Assembly (NCBI GenBank): GCA_937980285.1
Contig: CALJQI010000165.1
Span: forward strand, 1 to 9,017
Direction of reading: 5' to 3'
DNA: 9,017 nucleotides
From: an uncultured Gammaproteobacteria bacterium
Lineage (GTDB): Bacteria > Pseudomonadota > Gammaproteobacteria > GCA-001735895
Below the pieces are notes generated by a model. That model saw only the letters and a list, made by a program, of their open reading frames with translations. It searched no databases and was not told where the DNA came from. Below are positions 1 to 6,933 of the stretch, in pieces. The first letter of the stretch is position 1. Each line of letters begins with the position of its first letter. The position numbers and the translations under genes are program-made.

Positions 1-270
1 GGCCCGGAGGCCGGCATGCGAACGGTGCCGGCGGCAATCGGTTCGGCGTTCGGGCCCTGGCCGTTTATTTTCCACACCAGGTAGCTCTGCCCGGGATTGC
101 CCGGATTTATTTCCAGCATATCGAGTATCTGAGTGCTCATATAACCGTTCGTAACGATCGTATCGTACTGGTCGGCCTCCCACGACAGACCCGCCATCGG
201 GAAAGCACCGCCGTGGCAAAATACGCAACGCGGCTGCAATATATCGGCCTGGATCGTTTCCCAGGTGTCC
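1..270 (-). repeat. Second copy of the 429-bp cytochrome-module repeat (partial)
   Basis: This copy encodes about residues 360-448 of the lipoprotein. It aligns base for base with 430-699 at an offset of 429 nt (143 codons). CVFCH, the AFPMAGLSWE and DQYDTIVTNGYMST blocks, NPGNP and GTVRMP all recur. Most differences between the copies fall at third codon positions. The copy is cut by the window edge, so further copies may follow. Confidence 0.85.
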
Positions 271-1346
271 GGTCCGGCGCCCGGGTCCCCGCCACCGCCA
301 GGATCGCCACCGCCAGGATCGCCACCACCGGGATCACCACCGCCCGAATCGGCATCGGCCGGATCGCCGAGCGGCGCACCGTCCGCGACCCACTGGGTGA
401 GGACGTCGATCAGGGCTTGCTCGAGCGGAACGCCGGTCGCCGGCATGCGCACGGTGCCGGCAGCGATCGGTTCGCCATTCGGACCCTGGCCGTTGATTTT
501 CCAGATCAGGTAGCTAAGGTCCGGATTACCCGGATTGACTTCGAGCATGTCGGTAATTTCGGTGCTCATATAGCCGTTGGTGACGATCGTGTCGTACTGG
601 TCGACTTCCCACGACAGCCCGGCCATCGGGAACGAACCGCCATGGCAACCGACGCAGAACTGCTGCAGGATGTTGGCCTGGATACCGTACCAGGTCGGCA
701 CGATAGAGCCCGGATCGGCTCCGCCGCCTGGATCGCCAGGATTGGGAATCGCTTTCAGCGCAAAAATACTGAATCCATCGATACTGGCGGTCACCGTGCT
801 GTTGACCGTATCGACCGTGCCGAGCAATGGAATCCAGCTGCTGCCGCTGGCCTGGTGAATGCGCAGGTTATCCTCGGTCAAGCCGTCGACCATGGTTGCC
901 GCATAGGTAATGGCGAGGTCGACGGGCTGGTTGAAGGCCAGCCCGTCCGGGCCGAATTCGAACACCGCGCCCGAGACAAGGTCCACAGCGGTTGAAAAAT
1001 TCTGTGCGTGGTCGATGGTGATCGTGGTATCCGCGTCGATCGCCCCGGCCGGAATGGTCAACGTAACCGTGACGTCTTCGACCGCCGACCTGTAAACCAA
1101 TGTATCTCCAGCCGCGCCCACGACAAAACTCTGTAGCGTGGGCGACGGAATCTGTTCGCCGCTGCCGGCGGACACCGGGTTGGTACCCTCGTCTCTGTCG
1201 CATCCGCCGGTCGACATTAAGACAGCGCCCAGCAAGACGGCCGCGAGGATTCGCGTTAAGTGATTTTGATGACGGCGCCGATTCCTGGTTTCGGCTGAGG
1301 CTTGAGTCGCGGTCCCGGCGAACGCAATTAACTTTTTACTGTTCAC
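1..1346 (-). CDS. Lipoprotein with ZU5-like domain and tandem cytochrome-c-like modules (partial)
   Basis: At least 448 codons are present and the C-terminus lies beyond the left edge. The GTG start is forced: an in-frame TAA lies just upstream, no other usable start precedes the signal sequence, and GAGGAG sits 3 nt before the GTG. A basic n-region (about residues 21-32) leads into a hydrophobic stretch (33-45) ending STGGC, so Cys49 is a likely but non-canonical lipidation site. Residues 70-200 resemble a ZU5-like beta domain (TIPAGAI, FEFGPDGLAFNQPV, then a closing FSIFALK). Two cytochrome-c-like modules follow: CVGCH at 231-235 with RMP at 300-302, and CVFCH at 374-378 with RMP at 443-445. 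The Met would be the sixth heme ligand. A Gly-Asp-Pro linker separates them. The likely role is a periplasmic or surface electron carrier. Heme attachment is inferred from the motifs. The two modules are closely similar, suggesting duplication. Confidence 0.85.
   Translation of the reverse strand, partial: MNSKKLIAFAGTATQASAETRNRRRHQNHLTRILAAVLLGAVLMSTGGCDRDEGTNPVSAGSGEQIPSPTLQSFVVGAAGDTLVYRSAVEDVTVTLTIPAGAIDADTTITIDHAQNFSTAVDLVSGAVFEFGPDGLAFNQPVDLAITYAATMVDGLTEDNLRIHQASGSSWIPLLGTVDTVNSTVTASIDGFSIFALKAIPNPGDPGGGADPGSIVPTWYGIQANILQQFCVGCHGGSFPMAGLSWEVDQYDTIVTNGYMSTEITDMLEVNPGNPDLSYLIWKINGQGPNGEPIAAGTVRMPATGVPLEQALIDVLTQWVADGAPLGDPADADSGGGDPGGGDPGGGDPGGGGDPGAGPDTWETIQADILQPRCVFCHGGAFPMAGLSWEADQYDTIVTNGYMSTQILDMLEINPGNPGQSYLVWKINGQGPNAEPIAAGTVRMPASG
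283..350 (-). repeat. 15-bp repeats encoding a GGGDP linker
   Basis: Tandem 15-bp units encode GGGDP three times followed by GGGGDP. They form a flexible, acidic Gly-Pro linker between the two heme modules. The repeats keep the reading frame. Such low-complexity tracts are prone to change copy number, so the linker length may vary between strains. Confidence 0.8.
430..699 (-). repeat. First copy of the 429-bp cytochrome-module repeat
   Basis: This copy encodes about residues 217-305 of the lipoprotein: TWYGIQANIL, CVGCH, the MAGLSWE and DQYDTIVTNGYMST blocks, NPGNP and GTVRMP. It is the partner of the copy at 1-270, at a period of 429 nt. The full repeat unit also takes in the VADGAPLGDP tail and the glycine-rich linker. 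Confidence 0.85.
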
Positions 1347-1403
1347 GGTCTCCTCGTATTATTGTCGGGCGTAGCGTTCTGGCAGCAAACGCACGCACGT
1401 TCA

Positions 1404-1419
1404 TGGGATTAAATTCCCA
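1404..1419. promoter_or_regulatory. Inverted repeat TGGGA-N6-TCCCA in the leader of the lipoprotein gene
   Basis: Perfect 5-bp arms flank TTAAAT. The site lies about 58-73 nt upstream of the lipoprotein GTG and downstream of the FNR-type box. It could be an operator or a small mRNA hairpin near the transcript start. No known regulator is recognised, and arms this short can arise by chance. Confidence 0.3.
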
Positions 1420-1455
1420 AACAAGATTCACCGCAAGCGGAAACAGGGGTGCAAC

Positions 1456-1469
1456 TTGATCTGGGTCAA
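1456..1469 (-). promoter_or_regulatory. FNR/ANR/DNR-type box upstream of the lipoprotein gene
   Basis: On the minus strand the site reads TTGAC-CCAG-ATCAA, and on the plus strand TTGAT-CTGG-GTCAA. This fits the FNR-family consensus TTGAT-N4-ATCAA with one mismatch, and the TTGAT-N4-GTCAA variant is common for ANR/DNR sites. Its centre is about 117 nt before the lipoprotein GTG, a normal distance for an activator site with a leader of about 75 nt. I see no strong -10 hexamer at the ideal distance. Low-oxygen or nitric-oxide control of the lipoprotein is inferred. Confidence 0.6.
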
Positions 1470-1477
1470 TTAAATCC

Positions 1478-1500
1478 CGAAAAAAGATCGATTTTTTTCG
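1478..1500. promoter_or_regulatory. AT-rich inverted repeat CGAAAAAA / TTTTTTCG
   Basis: Perfect 8-bp arms flank GATCGAT, which itself contains the palindrome ATCGAT. The element lies 9 bp upstream (minus-strand sense) of the FNR-type box and 134 bp beyond the end of the five-gene operon. It could be a curved A-tract/UP-like element, an operator, or a weak bidirectional terminator. The stem lacks the GC-rich core of a standard intrinsic terminator. Confidence 0.4.
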
Positions 1501-1633
1501 AATAGTCATCTAACGATATACATTTTGATCCCGCCTTTATTCCTCGCCCGGCCAAATTTCGCAACGCAACCGGGCACAATGCGGCCTAGCCCACGATGCC
1601 CATCACCCTCGGGCCGGCCTGTTTCCGCGCGCG

Positions 1634-1966
1634 TTAACCGCATTGCAGCTCCAGGTGATTACGCAGGCGCCGAAGATAGTCCGCAGCCGGCTCGTCGGCG
1701 CGCGCCGGCAGCAGAAATTCGAGCTTGGCGGCAACGATGTAATCGCGCCGAGATCCGTCGCCGGCGGGTCGCTTTTCGGTGATCACGGCGGCCAGTCGTT
1801 GCAACGCGAGTTCGGGTTGCGCACAGTATCTTGGAATAGAAACTTCCGCCGCGTACCAGCGGCTGGCGGAGAATATCGCGAGCAGTACGCCGAGGGTCAC
1901 AATGACGACGGCCAGCGGCCTGAATTGCGGCGCGATCGATTCCTGTTGGCTGCGGTTATTCGTCAT
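1634..1966 (-). CDS. Small single-pass membrane protein, last gene of the operon
   Basis: The product is 110 residues and I do not recognise a family. A hydrophilic N-terminus (1-16) is followed by one hydrophobic segment (about 17-35, LAVVIVTLGVLLAIFSAS). The remaining roughly 75 residues are mixed alpha-helical and end in HLELQCG. Two cysteines are present (48 and 109). The ATG at 1966 begins 8 nt after the porphyrinogen oxidase stop. Only a weak GGA sits directly before it, so translation is probably coupled to the upstream gene. The open frame extends further upstream to 2098, but that part overlaps the oxidase coding region and lacks a start with a ribosome site. A bitopic inner-membrane protein with most of its chain on one side is inferred. 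Possible jobs are membrane anchoring of the soluble enzymes or assembly. Confidence 0.7.
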   Translation of the reverse strand: MTNNRSQQESIAPQFRPLAVVIVTLGVLLAIFSASRWYAAEVSIPRYCAQPELALQRLAAVITEKRPAGDGSRRDYIVAAKLEFLLPARADEPAADYLRRLRNHLELQCG

Positions 1967-1974
1967 TTCCGGGC

Positions 1975-3411
1975 TCAACTGATCGTACCGGTGGCTGCCG
2001 CGACGTCCGGCAACTTCGACGAATCGAGCCAGATCGAAGTCCTGGCCGGCTTTTCCTGCTGTTGTCGCAGGATGCGGCTGGCCGCGGCCTGGGCGCACAG
2101 AATTCGATCCCGAACCGAAACCCCGCCGCGGTAATTGGCTTCCAGGTGAAGCCCCGGCAATTGCTCGAGATGCGCCGCTATGCGCGACAGGCGCTCCGAG
2201 TATCGGCCGTGGTAGAGCGGCAACGCGGATTGGTGGGACGCGATATGGACCATATCGGGCTCTCCCCTTGCCGCCAGCAGTTTACGCAGCATCGGCGATA
2301 CCGCATCGAGGCAGCGCGTCTGATCCCAGCCCGCGGCGGCAGGATTGCGCGCGCCGCCGAGGTAGGTCGTCAGCAGCACCTTGCCCGCCGGCGCATGCCC
2401 GGGAAACAGGCTGCTGATCCACAGGCAGCCGTTGCATTCGAATCCGCTATGCCGGGGCACCAGGAATCCGCTGCCGCCAAGCGGGTGCCCGACCCGGGCG
2501 CGCTCGAATCCGGTATGTACGACCTTGATCGGCGCGTAGTCGATGCCGCCAAGCAATTCGGCGAGCAACGGATCCAGAGCATGGACCAGCCTCGCGGCCG
2601 CGCCCGCAGGCGTACTCAGGACCAGCTGCCTGGCAAAAACGGTGCGCGACTGCTTATCTGCAGAGCCTGCAACCATCCACCCGCCCTTGACCGGCCAGAT
2701 GCCGTTGGCGTGCAAACCCTTGCGTAGCCGGAAGCCGCCGTTACGGGCCAGACCGTCGATCAGGCTTGCCATGCCGCCGCTGAAGCTGAATGCCTGCGGC
2801 CGCGCCGCACTGCCTCGCGACAGGCACTTGTGCAGCAACGCGCCCAGCGCCAGGCTGCCATAGCGTGATTCCAGCGCGCGCAGCCTCGGCATCGTCGAAA
2901 CCGCTTCGGCATGATCCACATCGCTCGCCAGCGGCCCGGCGAGATAGGGTTCGAACACTTTTTCGAGAAATTCGCGTCCCAGCCGGCGACCGACGAATGC
3001 GGCGACGCTCTCGTGCGGGTCCTTGCCGCGCCCGACCAGGGGTTCGGCCAGCAAGCGCAACTTGCCGGCGGTACTGAGCAACGGGGTTCTGAGCAGCTTA
3101 CCGAAACCCGTGGGCACCTCCTGCAGGCGGCTGGCGTCTAGCACGTAGCGCTTGTTGCCCGGTGCGCGCGGCAGTTTGCTGGTGTCGAGCCCCGAAGTCT
3201 CGATGAAGGCATCGACCTCGTTGCGAAGATTCATCACCATGGAGGCGGCGCTGTCGAGGCAATAACCATCCTGGCTTGCCGTGTGAATCTTGCCGCCGAC
3301 GCGCGACGCGCTCTCCCACAGCTCTACCTTCAGGCCGGAGCGGGCGAGGCAGTGCGCCGTTGCGAGCCCCGAAATCCCGCCGCCAACGACAACCGCGTCG
3401 AGCTCGCTCAC
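1975..3411 (-). CDS. FAD-dependent protoporphyrinogen/coproporphyrinogen oxidase, HemY/CgoX-like
   Basis: This 478-residue flavoprotein oxidises a porphyrinogen to the porphyrin late in heme synthesis. The Rossmann FAD motif VVGGGISGLATAHCLARSG opens the protein (8-26), and the conserved GGKI follows at 39-42. The FEPYLAGP block at 153-160 is typical of the HemY family. The C-terminal flavin-binding stretch LEANYRGGVSVRDRI (423-437) matches the usual GNYxxGV motif, with the Gly before Asn replaced by Ala. Length fits the family (about 450-500). The GTG start overlaps the radical SAM stop as GTGA, with GGAG 5 nt upstream, so the two are translationally coupled. No transmembrane segment is seen. 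Whether the substrate is protoporphyrinogen, coproporphyrinogen or a modified tetrapyrrole cannot be told from sequence alone. The link to a NirJ/AhbD-like gene leaves an unusual substrate open. Confidence 0.9.
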   Translation of the reverse strand: MSELDAVVVGGGISGLATAHCLARSGLKVELWESASRVGGKIHTASQDGYCLDSAASMVMNLRNEVDAFIETSGLDTSKLPRAPGNKRYVLDASRLQEVPTGFGKLLRTPLLSTAGKLRLLAEPLVGRGKDPHESVAAFVGRRLGREFLEKVFEPYLAGPLASDVDHAEAVSTMPRLRALESRYGSLALGALLHKCLSRGSAARPQAFSFSGGMASLIDGLARNGGFRLRKGLHANGIWPVKGGWMVAGSADKQSRTVFARQLVLSTPAGAAARLVHALDPLLAELLGGIDYAPIKVVHTGFERARVGHPLGGSGFLVPRHSGFECNGCLWISSLFPGHAPAGKVLLTTYLGGARNPAAAGWDQTRCLDAVSPMLRKLLAARGEPDMVHIASHQSALPLYHGRYSERLSRIAAHLEQLPGLHLEANYRGGVSVRDRILCAQAAASRILRQQQEKPARTSIWLDSSKLPDVAAATGTIS

Positions 3412-4712
3412 GCTTTCTCCGTCATCGGTCTGGATGCCGGCATCCGCGCCGACTCGAAGCGAATCATCCTGGCCGAGCTGAAACGCGCCGCGGTCAGCTC
3501 CGAAAGGTGCTGGCAGGTAACTTCGTCCTCGCCCAGCTCGGCGACATAGGCTTCGGCGCGTTTCTTGACCATCTGGCGTAAAAACTCCGGCACCCGCGAA
3601 AGGCGAAGGCGCGCATCCTCACTCCAGGCGAGCGCCATGGCGGCGGGTTTCTCTACCGGTTCGATGACCGCCTGCCCGCGCGGTCGATAGCCGCACAAAT
3701 CGTCGGCATCCATTAAACCGTCGCCGGCGGCCAGCGGCCGGGCGCGGCAACCACCGCAGATCAGGCGATACTCGCAGGCGCCGCATTTGCCGTTGAGCTG
3801 TGGATTGCGCAATCGGGAGAAATCTTCCGCCTGCGCCCATAAATCCGAAAGCGCGACCTCGCGAACGTTGCCGACTTCGCGTTCGATATAGGGGCATGCG
3901 GTAACGCCACCGCGGTAGTTGACGCGGGCATAGTGAACGCCGGCGATGCAGCCGTCGCTCTCGCGCCCGCTAATCCGGTTTAGCAGCGACTGTGGCCGCA
4001 GCTGGTGGGCGATACGCTTGTAGTGCGGCGCGCAGCGCGGTCGTAATATGAGGTCCGGGTAGTCGGCCTGGGCCTGCACCAGCTCTGCCAGAATGCGCTC
4101 GTATTGCTCGCTGTCCACCGCGGCCAGCGAGTTCGCCCGGCCGACGCAGACCAGGAAGAACACGTTGACGGCGCGCGCGCCGCAGCCGCGCGCGAATTCG
4201 GCCATCGACGACAATTCATGCGCATTGTCGGCGGTGACGGAAAAATGTAACTGGAAATCGACCCCCTGGCGGCGGCAGCGGTCGATACCGGCCATGGTCC
4301 TGGCCCAGGCGCCGGGCCGGCCGCGGAAACGATCGTGGCGCGCGGGATCGAGCGAGTCGAGACTGATGCCGAAACCCAGCACGCCAGCGTCCTTGAGCGA
4401 ACGCAGGCGGCGTTCGCTGAGCATCATCGCGTTGGTGCCGATGACCACCGGCAGGCCCCGGTCAACGCCGTGCCGCACGATGGTTTCGAGATCCCTGCGC
4501 AGCAGCGGTTCGCCGCCGGTGAGCACGATCAGGGTACCGTCATCGAGCGCCGCGACGTCGTCCAGCAGCGACTCGACCTCGGCCGTGCTCAATTCGTCGC
4601 TGTCGCCACCACCCAGGATGCTGGCGTCGAGATAGCAATGGGCGCACTCGAGGTTGCAGCGACGCGTCAGGTTGATCGCCAGCAAGGACAGGTCGGGGGT
4701 GGCCGCTGTCAT
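3408..4712 (-). CDS. Radical SAM/SPASM protein of the NirJ/AhbC/AhbD type with a C-terminal PCP_red-like domain
   Basis: The product is 434 residues from ATG 4712; ATG 4724 gives four more, and 4799 would overlap the upstream gene heavily. The cluster motif CNLECAHC (Cys19, 23, 26) binds the SAM [4Fe-4S] cluster, and GGEP (66-69) is the SAM motif. The C-terminal cysteines 310, 313, 319, 322 and 340 form CX2CX5CX2CX17C, as in SPASM-type heme enzymes of the NirJ/AhbC/AhbD group. Those act on side chains of siroheme, heme d1 precursors or iron-coproporphyrin. After a short linker, residues 362-411 (AWSEDARLRLSRVPEFLRQM onward) match the PCP_red pattern seen five times in the neighbouring USP protein. 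That fusion is unusual for the family. The overlapping oxidase gene supports a tetrapyrrole substrate. The exact reaction is unknown; a peptide-modifying SPASM enzyme is the main alternative. Confidence 0.87.
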   Translation of the reverse strand: MTAATPDLSLLAINLTRRCNLECAHCYLDASILGGGDSDELSTAEVESLLDDVAALDDGTLIVLTGGEPLLRRDLETIVRHGVDRGLPVVIGTNAMMLSERRLRSLKDAGVLGFGISLDSLDPARHDRFRGRPGAWARTMAGIDRCRRQGVDFQLHFSVTADNAHELSSMAEFARGCGARAVNVFFLVCVGRANSLAAVDSEQYERILAELVQAQADYPDLILRPRCAPHYKRIAHQLRPQSLLNRISGRESDGCIAGVHYARVNYRGGVTACPYIEREVGNVREVALSDLWAQAEDFSRLRNPQLNGKCGACEYRLICGGCRARPLAAGDGLMDADDLCGYRPRGQAVIEPVEKPAAMALAWSEDARLRLSRVPEFLRQMVKKRAEAYVAELGEDEVTCQHLSELTAARFSSARMIRFESARMPASRPMTEKA

Positions 4713-4716
4713 GATT

Positions 4717-6900
4717 TCAGGCATCTCCACGCGGGTCGCCCGGTTCGAGATGGAAGATGCCGCGCGATTGCCATTCGCGCTTGATCGCGCGTATCGCACG
4801 CTGGTCGACCTGCTCGTGCCCCTCGCGTTGCGCCCAGGTCTCGATTTCCCGGATCAGCATGCCGCGCACCGAATCGGGCGCGCGCTCGATACGCGCCCGC
4901 GCGTCGTCGGTCCATGGCAGCTCGGTGTCGACCGTATCAGAGCCGTTCTTGAACACCTTCAACACGCCCTCGACAAAATCGAGGTCGATCTGCTGCAGGT
5001 CATTTTGCGAGGCCAGGCTTTCAACCGCGCGCCGGGTCAGGTTGCGGCAGTATCCAGCCGGAACCTCGAGTAGTCGCGCAGACGCATTGCTAGTCCACGG
5101 CGTATCGCTTTGCTGCGGCGCCGCTGGCGCAGTAACCGCCTTTCCGGCAAACGGACATTTACTCTGCGATTGATTGCCCGGGGCTTCTGGCTCGTTCCCC
5201 GCTTCGATTTCCTCCGTCATTGCGGCGCGCGCGATTTCGATACCTCTTTCGACGATTTCGAGCGTCACCGTGTCGAGGTTCTGCAGGCGAGCCTGGTTCT
5301 CTATTCGCTGCCGGCAGGCGTCGCGCATGAATCCCTCGGGCACGCGCGCAATACGCGCGAGTGCATCGGTATCCCAGTAAAACAGCTTCTCGTCCGCGGC
5401 CGCTGCGGACCCGGAGGCGCTTTCGTCGAGCCGCTTGCCGTTATCTAAAAAGCTCGCGACATGCGCCTTCGACACCTCGACCGCATGTTCGGCGCGCGCC
5501 TTCTTCTCGGCTCTGAGGCGTATGTTGTCGCGCAGCGAGGAATCCTCGATTTCATCCAGCCGGGCAATCGCCGCCTGGCTCCAGGCCAGCTCGTCTGCAT
5601 CCACAGCTCGCTCCTGCACCTGCTGGTCATGGGCGGCGACGATTTCGGTCATCATCTGCTCGGCGCGCCCGGGCATCAGCGTCGCGGTAGCCTCGTCGAC
5701 GATGCGCTCGGTAATCACGGTATGGCCGCGCTCCTGCGCGTAGCGCAATATCGCCATGCGCGCCATGCCCTGCACGAACTCGGGCGCGCGGCCTAAGCGG
5801 GCCTCGGCTTCGTGAGTCCAGGACACCGTAACCTCGGCGATGCGTTCGATCTGCGGGCGGAATTCGCGCTGACCCAGCAGCACCGCGCAGGGGGCGTTAC
5901 GCAGCAGGTTTTCGGCATTGCCGCCGATATCGAGTTCGCTATCGGCGTGGATGCCGAGCTTGCCGACCACCAGCAAGGACGGCTGTAAATCGTGCAGGTA
6001 GCGCAGGATCGCATCCTGCGGTTTGCCGTCGAGCAGTTCGGTCTGTATCGGTATGCCGTAGTCGGCGGCGATGTCTTTTGCGACCTGTAAATGTCCGTCG
6101 TAGATTTTCGCCAACCCCGAATCGATGATTTCCTCGTGCAGTTTCTCCTGCTCCTGGAAACGAAATATCTTGCTGGCTTCTTCCGACAGCACTCCCGCGA
6201 TCCGGTTGAAGGCCACGTAGTGGTAATAGGGATCGAAGGCCGAAACCACGTGCAGCGGCAGCCGCCACTCGCGCGCCAGCGACAGCGCGGTCAGTAGTCC
6301 GCCGTAAGCCCGCTCCGAGCCATCGATTGCAACGACAATAGGCCCTTCACTTAGCGACCTTTGGGGAGACTTGATGACCAGGGTATCGATGCCGGAGCGG
6401 CGCGCGACGCGCTCGCAAACGGTGCCGATGCTGGACCCGGCAACGGCGCCCAGTCCGAGCGCGCCCATTACCAGCAGGTCATAGTCGCCGCTATTGGCCT
6501 CGGCGCTCATCTGACGATAATTCTTGCCCTCGAGCGCGCGCCGGGCAAAGCCGATCTGCGCGCCGCGACAGGCCCGCTCCACCGGGTCCATGTACGAATC
6601 GGCGATGATGGACAGTCCGCGCGTAATCAGGTCGTCATGCACGTCGCGCTGGCGTTCGAGCTCCTGTTCTTCGCGAAACTGCTCGGGTAGACCGCCTTCC
6701 ATCTGGCGGAATCTGAGGTCATGCATCTGCGCCGCGTAAACATGGGCCGCTGTGATTCTTGCGCCGTACAACTTCGCCAGCTCGATACCGTCCTCGATAC
6801 CGCGGTTGGCATGATCCGAGGAATCCACCGCCAGCAGGATTTCTCGATACCGAGGCAGCGCCTCGATCTCGGCCTGTAATGTTTCCGCACTAGTACTCAT
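4717..6900 (-). CDS. Double universal stress protein domain fused to five PCP_red-like repeats
   Basis: This is a soluble protein of 727 residues. USP domain 1 (about 17-178) carries the nucleotide motif G146-x2-G149-x9-G159-T160, so ATP binding is likely. USP domain 2 (about 186-343) has G313-x2-G316-x9-G326-G327 in the same place, a weaker match. The C-terminal half holds five roughly 45-residue units that start with a conserved Trp (361, 440, 509, 602, 663), followed by A-x-A-R-L/I-x-x-x-P and helical segments. This pattern is that of the small C-terminal domain of BchB/ChlB (PCP_red), which helps enclose protochlorophyllide. Unit 2 is the most diverged and lacks the Pro. A linker between units 3 and 4 holds KCPFAG (581-586), similar to a heme-regulatory CP motif. 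GGGAGG lies 8 nt before the ATG. A scaffold or porphyrin carrier role is inferred; no enzymatic residues are recognised. Confidence 0.85.
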   Translation of the reverse strand: MSTSAETLQAEIEALPRYREILLAVDSSDHANRGIEDGIELAKLYGARITAAHVYAAQMHDLRFRQMEGGLPEQFREEQELERQRDVHDDLITRGLSIIADSYMDPVERACRGAQIGFARRALEGKNYRQMSAEANSGDYDLLVMGALGLGAVAGSSIGTVCERVARRSGIDTLVIKSPQRSLSEGPIVVAIDGSERAYGGLLTALSLAREWRLPLHVVSAFDPYYHYVAFNRIAGVLSEEASKIFRFQEQEKLHEEIIDSGLAKIYDGHLQVAKDIAADYGIPIQTELLDGKPQDAILRYLHDLQPSLLVVGKLGIHADSELDIGGNAENLLRNAPCAVLLGQREFRPQIERIAEVTVSWTHEAEARLGRAPEFVQGMARMAILRYAQERGHTVITERIVDEATATLMPGRAEQMMTEIVAAHDQQVQERAVDADELAWSQAAIARLDEIEDSSLRDNIRLRAEKKARAEHAVEVSKAHVASFLDNGKRLDESASGSAAAADEKLFYWDTDALARIARVPEGFMRDACRQRIENQARLQNLDTVTLEIVERGIEIARAAMTEEIEAGNEPEAPGNQSQSKCPFAGKAVTAPAAPQQSDTPWTSNASARLLEVPAGYCRNLTRRAVESLASQNDLQQIDLDFVEGVLKVFKNGSDTVDTELPWTDDARARIERAPDSVRGMLIREIETWAQREGHEQVDQRAIRAIKREWQSRGIFHLEPGDPRGDA

Positions 6901-6933
6901 TTCATATCCTCCCGGCTGCCTCGCTAGGCGCCA

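Noticed and set aside
225..260. Apparent 2-nt deletion that would frameshift the second heme module
   Set aside because: A careful reread of the junction at 240/241 shows that the codons run GAT ATA TTG CAG in frame. The module is intact.
283..350. Short tandem repeats considered as a CRISPR or intergenic repeat
   Set aside because: The units are 15 bp with no spacers and encode an in-frame GGGDP linker inside a gene.
213..995. Long plus-strand open frame (260 codons) opposite the lipoprotein gene
   Set aside because: It is the antisense of a well-supported coding region with signal peptide, heme motifs and repeated domains. The plus frame has Arg-rich, low-complexity sequence with no recognisable domain.
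1567..1622. GC-rich partial hairpin after the last operon gene as a terminator
   Set aside because: The pairing is interrupted, the loop is large and no T-tract follows, so I could not support a specific terminator.
2062..2727. Plus-strand open frame opposite the porphyrinogen oxidase
   Set aside because: It is a shadow of a confidently assigned minus-strand flavoprotein, has no ribosome site and shows no domain.
4713..4799. Upstream ATG at 4799 for the radical SAM gene
   Set aside because: It would overlap the USP-PCP_red gene by over 80 nt and add a low-complexity tail. Starts at 4712 or 4724 place the Cys motif at the usual distance from the N-terminus.
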